Source of the DNA: Terriglobus roseus
Lineage (GTDB): Bacteria; Acidobacteriota; Terriglobia; Terriglobales; Acidobacteriaceae
Assembly: GCF_900105625.1 (NCBI RefSeq)
Contig: NZ_FNSD01000001.1
Coordinates: 372,001 to 436,000 of the forward strand
DNA: 64,000 bases
Reading direction: 5' to 3'
In this document: piece by piece, positions 17,651-25,987 of the stretch
How the letters are laid out: every line of letters starts with the position of its first letter
How positions within the stretch are numbered: the first letter of the stretch is position 1
Translations under genes and position numbers: made by a program
The notes under the pieces: model-generated
What the model was told of the DNA's origin: nothing
The model's database searches: none
What the model saw: only the letters and a program-made list of their open reading frames with translations

Positions 17651-17905
17651 CTACGGCAAGGGTGTCGTAACGGTAGTCGTTTCTCTGTGTTCCATCGAGG
17701 ACCCTGCCGGGATTGCCATCTCCGGATATTTTGCTTGGACGGCTGTGGTGAGATTGCCTGCAAGAATGTGAAGGCTGTTGTGAACCCAGCGGTAGCCGGG
17801 ACCACTCTTAGCGTCAGGGTCCGGCATACCGCCGACTATTGCGCTGAAGAGCCAGTAGCACAGGATCGCTAGCGCCGCAGGATGGAGTTCGATCAGATGG
17901 ATCAC
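17651..17905 (-). CDS. small phage membrane protein, holin-like
   Basis: An 84-residue protein starting at GTG 17905, chosen because AAGGAGG sits 5 bases upstream; the open frame up to 17998 encodes an unlikely Cys/Trp-rich stretch. One hydrophobic segment (HPAALAILCYWLFSAIVGGM) is followed by GYRWVHNSLHILAGN, a pattern seen in small holin-type proteins of tailed phages. The C-terminus is hydrophilic. It sits downstream of the fibre genes, where lysis genes are often placed. No endolysin gene was found beside it. Confidence 0.55.
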   Translation of the reverse strand: MIHLIELHPAALAILCYWLFSAIVGGMPDPDAKSGPGYRWVHNSLHILAGNLTTAVQAKYPEMAIPAGSSMEHRETTTVTTPLP

Positions 17906-17915
17906 ATTTCCCTCC

Positions 17916-18452
17916 TTACCTAGCCAGTTCCAGCAGACGCTTCGCCAGCAGGAACAGCGCTGGCGACATGACATGCGCGATCCCCAGCAGCAAGCCAAAG
18001 ATCAGAACGGCGCGCACAGTGTCATTGTTGAGCACGAAGCATGCAGCCTTGAGTACAGCGTTGCTCGTACCTGAAGCCCAACGCAAAAGCTTCATTTGAG
18101 TCGCGAGTTCCGTCTGCTCAACTTCAATCTTGCTGACACGCTGTACGAGAACGGCACGAAACTCGATGTCATCCTCGTGCCACTTGTCTCCATTACTTGC
18201 GATGGACTCAAGCAGTTCTGTCTGTCTAGAGTCGGAAGCCATGAGCACAGCGACATCGGCCTTCAGGTCCGATGTCTGCGCGGCTACGTTTCGTACAGCC
18301 TGATCGGTGGTGGTTAGGCGGCGGTCGATCTCGTCACGATGGTCTTTCAACTTCTGCTCCAAGGTCGTCGCCTGTTTCTCTGTGGCCTCATCGATACGGA
18401 GCTGTATCTCCGAGTCAAGCAAGCCACCTTGTTCGTGGATTGTTAAAGTCAT
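17916..18452 (-). CDS. coiled-coil protein with C-terminal membrane anchor
   Basis: A 178-residue protein: residues 10-110 form a long charged coiled coil (EIQLRIDEATEKQATTLEQK), and the last 35 contain a membrane segment (AVLIFGLLLGIAHVMSPALF) with a short basic tail. This resembles small proteins near phage lysis cassettes and could act as a holin partner or spanin-like protein, but there is no definite homology. It ends 10 bases before the holin-like gene, probably the same operon. Confidence 0.6.
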   Translation of the reverse strand: MTLTIHEQGGLLDSEIQLRIDEATEKQATTLEQKLKDHRDEIDRRLTTTDQAVRNVAAQTSDLKADVAVLMASDSRQTELLESIASNGDKWHEDDIEFRAVLVQRVSKIEVEQTELATQMKLLRWASGTSNAVLKAACFVLNNDTVRAVLIFGLLLGIAHVMSPALFLLAKRLLELAR

Positions 18453-18476
18453 TGCATCTCCGGTGGGTGCGATTGG

Positions 18477-20921
18477 CTAATAGATCGTGCGCCATGCATA
18501 TGCGTTCGTGGCATCCTTCGCACACACCTGCACGGTGTCCTTCGCGCCGGTAGCGCCAGCCGCGTACTGCAGTTGGCCAGCGATGAAAGCTGTACATGAC
18601 GGGGCGACGGTAGGAGACAGCGTGATCCATGACTGACGGCTGCTAGGCGAGTTGCCCAGAATCCGATTGATGGCAGCTTGCACGGCAGTCGTCACGATGG
18701 CATAGCCAGCATCAGTCAGGTGCGTACCGTCGCTGTTGAAGTAGGTCGCGTTTGTGTTCGTACCATCGGCACCGATGTGTGAGTCAGCGCCGAGATCAAC
18801 GAACTCATCCGCAAAACCCTTCCAGCCAGCCCGAATCAGAGCATTGAAGGCGTTCTTATTCGCGTCGTTATTGACGCGGGAGATCATGTCAACAACGACA
18901 ACCTTCCAGCCCACGCGCTGACGCGCAAGAGCGTAAGCTCGCAGGTTTGCATAGGTCTGCGCTGGGTTAGATACCCCGAAGGCAAGATCGTTGGTGCCTG
19001 CCCATATGACAAGAGTGTTGACACCGGCTCTCGGCTCGAACAGAGGATCAACCTTAGTGGGGGCCTCAGTAAACAGAGCAGCTATAGTCCATCCCGAAAC
19101 GGCCACGTTGCGTACCTTCGCAGGAGCCGTGAGTGCGGTGGTCCAAGGGTGCGTACCATTCTGGCCGTAGGTCAACGAGTCGCCATCCGCGACGACCTGA
19201 TCTTCAGTCGTGGGATTAGTCGTCGTCGGCTGAACTCCTCGCGCCAGCGTGCTGTTCTGCATTGCGGAGCAGTTCTGCGCTACCTGAGCCTGTGTAAGAG
19301 GCGTGTTGTAGAAGAGGGCGTAATGGTAGGTCGTGGGAGCGTAACCATCGGAGGCCGAACCGCCGAGATTCAAAGCGATCGAACGTAACGCGGCGACCTG
19401 CGAGAAGTTGTTGCCCTGCCCGTAGTAGATTGCCTCCGTGCCATTGATGTACTCGTGTTCAGGAGTGCTCGCGGTCGGCAGGACAACGGTGACGCAGACC
19501 GCCGTACCGACAGCAGAGCTGAAACTAGCGCTACCTGCGTTGCCGCCATACCAAGTTTCGACTGAGCTGTCGTTCCCCAGCGCGTTCTGATTCAGCTGCT
19601 TGCTGGTGCCGAAGAGGACGAATCCATTGCCGTAGAGGTTTCCCCCGTCGTTGTCGATGATTGGGAAGTACGATGCTCCCGACTGACCGGTAGCGGTGAG
19701 GTCCGGCCACGTGTCCAAGAGGATCTGGACAGTCTGGAAGCCCGCGCTGATCGCGAGTGGAAAGTGCAAAATCGCAGAGGTGCTGGTGGTTATGCCTGAC
19801 GGAACTCGGTTGGCAGTCCCAGCCCAGGTAGCATTGTTGCCTGCACCGGAGATGTCGTACTCGGTCGTGCCCGCACCACCCGTCAGAGGGTAGTGACCGA
19901 TCAGCCCTGTGGGAACAATCTGGGGGATTGATCCCACGGCAGCCCCATTTGTGCCGTTCGTACCAGCCACGCCTTGCGGGCCAGTTGCACCCGTAGCTCC
20001 GGTGGGGCCTTGAGGTCCGGTCGGACCGGCTGGGCCGGTAGCTCCTTGCGGAATAGTGAAGTTGAGTATCGCTGCTGACGAAGTACCCGAGTTCACCACC
20101 AGAGCGGATGATCCAGCCGCACCGGTCGTGGTCGTGCCAACACTGACGGAAGCCGCTGTGCCGTTCGTTCCATTCGTGCCAGCAGGCCCCGTCGCACCAG
20201 TAGCGCCGGTGTCGCCTTTCAATCCCTGTATGCCTTGAGGACCGGTTGCACCGGCGACGCCCTTCACACCAGCAACACCTTGAGGTCCATCTGCACCGGT
20301 TAATCCCATAGGACCTTGCGGACCGACACTACCAGTCAGACCTTGAATTCCCTGCGGACCAGCGGGGCCAGTTTCGCCAATGGGACCAACGGGGCCGATG
20401 GGTCCTACGGGGCCGACCAGAGAGTCAGTCGCCGGGAGGTTAGACACCTGTGGTGAGTACACATCGAAGTTGCATGCACCACCATTGCCGTTGACACCAG
20501 CAACGCACCATGAGTTGGTGACAGCAGGTTGGACCTTCTCATAGCCGGAGTTGAAACCGCCAAGCAGAACATTGCCTGAGCGGTCGTCCTTCACCACGAC
20601 ATCGAAGCACATATTGAGCGGGGCTGTGAGCGACACGTCAGGTACAGTGACCGTGAATGCTCCCTCACTGACCGATGCCGTGTAAGGAACTTTCGCGAAT
20701 TGGCTGTCGTTTGCCCGCCCGCCAAAGGCAGTGGAGGTTGTGCATAGCGTCGGTGTGAATGAAACAGTGGCATTGCTGATGGGTCGAGAGCCACCGAGCT
20801 TGCTGGCGCTGACTGTCACGTATCCAGCGGGAGCTTGGGCCGCAGCAACACCGCTGAACAGGAAGATGGCAGTCACTAGCGGACGCAGGTTCGCGCACGC
20901 TGCTAAGAGCAGACGAGACAT
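18477..20921 (-). CDS. collagen-like tail fibre with SGNH/GDSL hydrolase domain
   Basis: An 814-residue protein, probably a host-recognition tail fibre. It begins with a signal-peptide-like segment (LVTAIFLFSGVAAAQA), then a beta-rich domain (about 30-160), collagen-like Gly-X-Y repeats (about 170-330, for example GPVGPIGPVGPIGETG), a concanavalin/LamG-like domain (about 340-560) and an SGNH esterase domain with block I GDSLTYGQ (about 580), block III GTND (about 643) and block V DGTHLTDAGY (about 734). Ser, Asn, Asp and His of the esterase are present, so it may deacylate surface sugars. The domain before the collagen repeat is related to the one in the neighbouring fibre. Confidence 0.8.
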   Translation of the reverse strand: MSRLLLAACANLRPLVTAIFLFSGVAAAQAPAGYVTVSASKLGGSRPISNATVSFTPTLCTTSTAFGGRANDSQFAKVPYTASVSEGAFTVTVPDVSLTAPLNMCFDVVVKDDRSGNVLLGGFNSGYEKVQPAVTNSWCVAGVNGNGGACNFDVYSPQVSNLPATDSLVGPVGPIGPVGPIGETGPAGPQGIQGLTGSVGPQGPMGLTGADGPQGVAGVKGVAGATGPQGIQGLKGDTGATGATGPAGTNGTNGTAASVSVGTTTTGAAGSSALVVNSGTSSAAILNFTIPQGATGPAGPTGPQGPTGATGATGPQGVAGTNGTNGAAVGSIPQIVPTGLIGHYPLTGGAGTTEYDISGAGNNATWAGTANRVPSGITTSTSAILHFPLAISAGFQTVQILLDTWPDLTATGQSGASYFPIIDNDGGNLYGNGFVLFGTSKQLNQNALGNDSSVETWYGGNAGSASFSSAVGTAVCVTVVLPTASTPEHEYINGTEAIYYGQGNNFSQVAALRSIALNLGGSASDGYAPTTYHYALFYNTPLTQAQVAQNCSAMQNSTLARGVQPTTTNPTTEDQVVADGDSLTYGQNGTHPWTTALTAPAKVRNVAVSGWTIAALFTEAPTKVDPLFEPRAGVNTLVIWAGTNDLAFGVSNPAQTYANLRAYALARQRVGWKVVVVDMISRVNNDANKNAFNALIRAGWKGFADEFVDLGADSHIGADGTNTNATYFNSDGTHLTDAGYAIVTTAVQAAINRILGNSPSSRQSWITLSPTVAPSCTAFIAGQLQYAAGATGAKDTVQVCAKDATNAYAWRTIY

Positions 20922-20956
20922 GTGGGAGTCCTTGTGGGTTGGTGCGAGAGGAGCTG

Positions 20957-22864
20957 TTAGTTGCAGCTTGTTATCGCGCCGTTTACGACGTGGAAGGTTA
21001 CAGCAGCGCCGGGACTATAGGTGCATGACCCAGTAAGCTTCGTCCCAGTTGCGGTTACTGCCCCTGATACATCAAGGTGAGTCTCAGCTTCGTCAAAGCC
21101 ACGAATGTAATGGATCAGGTTGCCGCTACCCGCGTCTACCCATCCGTCTTCGTGCACTACGTTGGCCGAGGCCGCCGTGTACGGGACGAGCGTCAAGCTG
21201 TGAGTAGCAATGTCGGGGTTCCCGGCGGGATACATCGCTGGGGTATTGTCGTCGTGGTAGCCAGCGCCAAACATCATGCCTTTGCATATCGGCGTGAAGT
21301 CCATCACATTTGTCAGCAAAGCGGCAGTATCGTTCGGATTCGTTTCGATGACCGGGTATCCGAAGGAAGTCTTTCTTTGCTGAAATCTGAAGTAAGGAGC
21401 GGCGCGAACGTTGTTGAGCAGATCGGAGCAGCCGCCTTCATTGTTTGGTAGGAGAACCTTGTTATAGCTGCCTCCTAACGCGACCCAGCCAAGCGACTGG
21501 TTGGTAGAGTTGTTTGTTTCCTCAGCTTGGAAGAGGATGGCGTTCGGCAAAGCGTCAGCCAGACCATTGACAAGGCCACCGTTCCACTGCACCTGTGACT
21601 CTTTCGCTCCGGTATCGAAGCCGTATCCAAACCCAGTCACACTCTGTTGGCCAGTCTCATCGAAGAGTGAGTTTTGTCCGTGCATGAAGACTGCATAGCT
21701 AACACCGCATCCGCTGTTCTCACCGGTCAGGATCACATTGCCGCGAGACATGATTGTGCTGTCAGCCAAGTTGAAGATCGTGCCGCATCCGTTGACGCCA
21801 ATCTTATAGAGTGAGGCGTTATCGAAGACTGGGAAAGCAGTGCTGGTAGCTTCCTGATTGAAGATCGTGAAGCCCTCGTCAGAAACGTGCCGGAAGTTGT
21901 AATCGTTGTAGAAGAACGAACCTCCGCCAGCCAGCGACGGATCTTGACGACGCGTTACCGCGACCGTGTCAGCTGTTCCGCCGATGTCGGTCAGGTAGAT
22001 GCGGTTACGCTCAAAGTAACCGCCACCCCCGAATGCTGGCGCATTCACGTTGACCATGTCCAAGCCTCGCGTCGAACCATTGAAGCGAAGCTGCACATCC
22101 ATCCAAGTGAAGAAGGTGCTGCTCTCCCACCGAATGCTCGATCCAGCCGTAGCCATGTTGAGAGCGAGGTGCACGATCTCCCCTGAACCGTTCGGACCTC
22201 CGTTACGCGCCAGCACCTTCACACCTTCGGGGTCTGACCCCGTGTAGGTGATGGTGGAATTCATTCCATCTAGCTCAGGAGCATAGATATAAGGAGCGCT
22301 ATAGCCGTTCGGCACGACGAGCGGGTTCGAGCAGGTGTAGCTCTGGTTGGGCGAAAGCACTACTCTGGCCGAAGCCGCAGGAGCGCTGGCGGTACCGGCA
22401 ACAGATGCGAAGGCATTTGCGATCTTCGCGCAGATGTCAGCGCCATCGAATGAATCAGCGTACAAGACAGCACCTAGCGACTGTGGCGTGAAAGATGAGC
22501 CACAACCCGCAGGACCGGTCACACCGACTGCACAGCCGGGAGGTCCGAGAGCGCCACGTTGACCGCGCACGGTCGGCAGAGCCACGGGTGTATCCGGGGT
22601 GAGCTGATCAATGTGGCAGACAGCACCATCGCACCAGTCATTTGCTACAGACGTGGGCTGAACATGGCTGTAGGTGCCACCGATAGACTCGCCAGATACG
22701 TTGTCCACCACTGTCAATGCAAACGTCGCATTCAGCGGGTTGGACTGGCTTCCGTCGGGAAGATACATTGACCAGCTGCCACCTGATACAGGAGCGCATC
22801 TTTGGCTCACGGTCGTGACAGAGCCTGAGCCAGCGCGATAGGAGAAGGGCCTGTTGTTGAGCAC
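20957..22864 (-). pseudogene. tail fibre/spike protein lacking its N-terminus
   Basis: A 635-codon frame. The N-terminal domain (SGSVTTVSQRCAPVSGGSW, then PLNATFALTVVDNVSGESIG and VANDWC) matches the equivalent domain of the adjacent fibre (PLNMCFDVVVKDDRSGNVLL, VTNSWC). A short Gly-X-Y stretch (RGQRGALGPPG) follows, and then a parallel beta-helix-like body. Upstream the frame is open only to a TAG at 22900-22898 with no ATG and no signal peptide, and it overlaps the J-like gene. The start was probably lost by a deletion. It might still be translated from GTG 22864, but its attachment region is gone. Confidence 0.65.
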
Positions 22865-24176
22865 ACCCTGGGCGCAGACGGTGTCCGCCGTCCTCGGCTA
22901 GCCATTGATCCGATGGATAGCCATGAGCGGGGTCCATTGCGTATTGCGGAAAGTTAGTCGGCTGAAACGCGAATCCGAAGTTGTTCTGGATTGTGCCGTC
23001 GTACCACCCGTTGGGGTCGTAGAGGTTTCCCGCTGCGTTATAGGGGAAGTTGGGAGCTACATACGTCCCGGTCACGCGGTTGAAGCGATCTTTTAAGGAT
23101 CGATAGGGGTTCCATTGAAATGCATTCGCGAGAACGACGTTCTCATCGAAGGTGAAGCTAGGTCCCTGCCAGTACGCTGGCCAGATGTACCATTGCCCAC
23201 CGATGCGGCTTATACGCCCTGCGGCTGCAGACATCATCGTGGAGATGACGTCTCCAGTTCCTGTTCCTGTATCTCCGTGCCAGCAGCACGCATAGCGCAC
23301 TTCACTGCCACCCCCGGCTAGCTCCACCGGTTCATCACAGACATTCGCTGCTGCTATGAGCTGAGGAATGTTGATGTCATCGGTGTATGACATCCCGAGA
23401 CCGAACACCGGATCGCACATGCGATCCGCAACGATCAGAGCCCAGTTCGTAGTGAATCCATTGGTCTGGGTACGCGGATCGAAGATGTCACACTTGCCGT
23501 TGACGTCGAACCTGATTTCAGGCTCAGACGGAAACATGGAAGTGTCGTACTCGATCTTCAGGTAAACGTATGTGCATCCGCCGACGTAGGGGTTGCCGTT
23601 TGCCGTTGTAGCCCAGTGGGGATCGTTAGCATTCAGCGAGGCAAGAACGTCACCCGAGACTTGCTCGCCGAAGCGAGCTTCACAGAAGACGAGACCGCCG
23701 AAGTTATAGGTGTTGCCATCTGGTCCGACGTGATCGTTGTGGTCGGCCTGACCGCCAAAGTTCACACCGTTCCGTGTGGTGTTGTACTGGCTGGAAGTAT
23801 CCCAATACACTTTCCGGCCATCCAGGTAGAGACCCAGTATGCTGTGGCAAACATGCCCAGCAATCACGATCACTTTGTTGTATTGGTCGTGGTGCGATCC
23901 AGTCGTCGAGGAGTAGATGAGCGTTCCACCAACGCGTTGCATGCCGAGGATCATCTGCCGATTGGCTGCTGGCTGGCGTGTGGTGATGTTCTCGCCACGA
24001 TTGCTCATCAAGGCGTCAGCAATTGCACCCGCTTCCATGGCGATGCCTTGGATTGCCAGCTCTGCCATGATCTTGTCGTAGACAGGCGAAGCAATTAGGG
24101 CTGGGTCAAGAAATGCTGCAGCGCCCATAGCAATGGCCCCGCCGATCATGGCGAGGCCGGTGATGGCCTTGGACAT
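22638..24176 (-). pseudogene. tail-tip J-like protein, truncated at its C-terminus
   Basis: The lambda gpJ-like central tail-tip protein. Coding character is good from the start through YPSDQWLAEDGGHRLR (about residue 432). After this point the frame runs through the neighbouring fibre's coding sequence out of frame, giving a Cys/Trp/Arg-rich tail to 22638. Members of this family usually continue for several hundred residues past this motif, so the rest was deleted. The junction is near 22865-22880. It follows the NlpC-like gene, as J follows K in lambda-type tails. Confidence 0.7.
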
Positions 24177-24190
24177 AGAGTTTCCTGTGG

Positions 24191-24216
24191 GCTGTCCTAC
24201 GGAGCGGTAGGACAGC
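24191..24216 (-). terminator. hairpin between tail-tip genes
   Basis: A perfect 10-bp stem (GCTGTCCTAC at 24191-24200 with GTAGGACAGC at 24207-24216) and a 6-base loop, between the stop of the NlpC-like gene and the start of the J-like gene. It may attenuate or process the long morphogenesis transcript. Confidence 0.5.
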
Positions 24217-24226
24217 TAGCGTTGGC

Positions 24227-24667
24227 CTAGTAGGTCCAAGCGCGATGAACTGAAGTGAGAGGCATACAGAGCAGGCCAGCGTCACCGGGGGAAACGACTT
24301 CGCGTCCAGCTAGCGACACGAGGCCAGCGGCAATTGAGTCGTCTGCATTCCTGTAGAGGACCAAGTCGCCACGCTGCGCCATGAGAGGGAACATACGCTC
24401 GATGAGGCCGTGTCGCCCCGCGCACCAGACGACCGCCTCTTCGAACGAAGTACCGCTGGTGACGTCGTGAATCTTCTGCATGGCTCCGGTGTTCGTTGTG
24501 TAGCCACGAAGCTCCGTCATGATGTCCACGCCAGTGATGGCGAGGACGCCGTCTGCTGCAAACGTAGCGCAATCGTTGGTTCCCCAATCGAAGGGCTCGC
24601 GTGCTCGTGCTAGCAGGAAGTCGTGGTACTCACGAGTCGCCCAATGAGGTTTTCTTTGTAGAGGCAT
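24227..24667 (-). CDS. phage tail-tip NlpC/DUF6950-like protein
   Basis: A 146-residue protein with the core FDWGTNDCATFAADGVLAIT, where NDC is the usual catalytic-Cys context of small NlpC/P60-like tail proteins (DUF6950 type). RGDLVLYRNADDS in the middle is also typical. It corresponds in position to lambda K, upstream of J. The start ATG overlaps the stop of the preceding gene at 24667, indicating coupling. It may help the tail pass the cell wall. Confidence 0.7.
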   Translation of the reverse strand: MPLQRKPHWATREYHDFLLARAREPFDWGTNDCATFAADGVLAITGVDIMTELRGYTTNTGAMQKIHDVTSGTSFEEAVVWCAGRHGLIERMFPLMAQRGDLVLYRNADDSIAAGLVSLAGREVVSPGDAGLLCMPLTSVHRAWTY

Positions 24668-25245
24668 TAGGCTTCACCCCACTTGAGGCTGATGTCGTTC
24701 AGGGATTCAACCCATCCGAACGCCGTATCGTCGGCATAGCCGTTGGCGTGTTGGTCAGCGGATGTATAGCGCCTGGACGATGGCCGGTTCAGCAGCAGCA
24801 TCCGGCTCTCTAGCTTTAGAGTGATGCTCATGGACTGGGGCGTTACGTTACTCGTCGGCGTATCGACCACTCCGCTGAAGAACAGATAGGGAGTACCTAT
24901 CAATAGGCCTTGCGACATGCAGCCCAGCCAGCACTTTGCTGGGGCTAATGGCTGGATGTCGCTCTCGCATTCGGTCGCGATCTTGGGATCAAGACCAGAG
25001 ATGGTCAGGCTGATGCCGTCAGCTTGTACTTCAGTTCCCTCTTGGGTGGCGGATATGCCGCCCAAGGTGCCAAGACCGAGGAAGGTCTGACCGCTGAAGG
25101 CCACATTGAATGGGGCGGAACAGAGGTACATCGTCTGCGACCGAAAAGTCAGCATGACGAACAGCACAGGCGAGAATACCGACTGCGTGAGTTGCGCTCT
25201 GAAGGTGGGATCGAGGTTACGCAATTGCTGCACCTCGCCACTCAA
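24667..25245 (-). CDS. phage minor tail protein, DUF2163/gpL-like
   Basis: A 192-residue beta-rich protein in the lambda L position. Recognisable features are the N-terminal LRNLDPTFRAQLTQSVF, a middle DGISLTISGLDPKIA and C-terminal SRRYTSADQH, the last typical of DUF2163-like tail-tip proteins (SRRRTDAEQ). The given start is TTG 25245; a GTG at 25233 is an equally good choice. It overlaps the preceding gene by about 29 bases. Confidence 0.65.
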   Translation of the reverse strand: MSGEVQQLRNLDPTFRAQLTQSVFSPVLFVMLTFRSQTMYLCSAPFNVAFSGQTFLGLGTLGGISATQEGTEVQADGISLTISGLDPKIATECESDIQPLAPAKCWLGCMSQGLLIGTPYLFFSGVVDTPTSNVTPQSMSITLKLESRMLLLNRPSSRRYTSADQHANGYADDTAFGWVESLNDISLKWGEA

Positions 25246-25921
25246 CGAACTTGAAGCTGATGGTTGTCAGCCGCGTGTAGTCCGCGTTCCATGTGCGCTT
25301 GCTGTCTGCGAGCCGAAACAATCCCTTGCAATCGTGGAGAATGATGCGTGTTGCGTCCGTGGGCTGTTCACGCAGTGAAGGCCAAACGGTCAACGTAGCT
25401 GTGCCGTCCGTGCTCATGACCGGGAACAGGTTTCGGTAGAACCGAAAGCCAATCTGTAGCCAGTCACCTGCCTCAAGAAGACGTCCAGCACCGGACCAAC
25501 CCCGAGTCACGAGCTGATTGCTACCCGGTAGATTCTGGGTGGCGATGGTCGCAGTGGTCACTAGCGGAACGCTGTCCTGGGGATTACCGCGAGGTCTTGT
25601 CTTTGCCGGGTCACCAATCATGAAGGCGTTGGCTTGGCCGCGCAGAGCCATCAAGAAGCTAATCCACTGGTCCGCCTCAGCTTGGGTGAGAGGTACCAGC
25701 GAGAACGTGCCGCCGATGGATTCGGCACCCGGCCATGGCTGGATTTGCGTCTGGCTCCCGTAACCGCTTGTCACGACAGCGGCTGGGTCATCAATGTCCC
25801 ACTGCACAGTGCGGAAGCCAGGAGGCTCGTACTTAAAGAAGGCGCTTTGGTGACTATTAGGTGCAGGAAGGTCAACGAGCGTGATCGTCTGTCCGCCGAC
25901 AGTGATGGTCGATAAAGCCAC
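25217..25921 (-). CDS. phage minor tail protein
   Basis: A 234-residue protein starting at GTG 25921, where AAGGA lies 6 bases ahead; the open frame begins at 25939. Beta-rich with SFLMALRGQANAFMIGDPAK and WNADYTRLTTISFKFVEW, features of the distal-tail or lambda M-like proteins lying between tape measure and L. Exact family not certain. It follows the tape-measure gene after a hairpin. Confidence 0.65.
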   Translation of the reverse strand: MALSTITVGGQTITLVDLPAPNSHQSAFFKYEPPGFRTVQWDIDDPAAVVTSGYGSQTQIQPWPGAESIGGTFSLVPLTQAEADQWISFLMALRGQANAFMIGDPAKTRPRGNPQDSVPLVTTATIATQNLPGSNQLVTRGWSGAGRLLEAGDWLQIGFRFYRNLFPVMSTDGTATLTVWPSLREQPTDATRIILHDCKGLFRLADSKRTWNADYTRLTTISFKFVEWRGAAIA

Positions 25922-25943
25922 AGGAATCCTTTTGGGCAAGAAG

Positions 25944-25967
25944 AAGGGCCGCGCAATGGCGGCCCTT
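25944..25967 (-). terminator. terminator after the tape-measure gene
   Basis: A perfect 9-bp stem (AAGGGCCGC at 25944-25952, GCGGCCCTT at 25959-25967) with a 6-base loop, followed on the minus strand by CTTCTTGCC. It lies 20 bases after the tape-measure stop. Confidence 0.6.
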
Positions 25968-25987
25968 GTGAGGAATGGAATTGGATC

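Noticed and set aside
19960-20420. Short-period repeats that could be taken for a CRISPR array
   Set aside because: They are codons for Gly-X-Y collagen repeats inside a fibre gene; spacing is 9 bases with no spacers.
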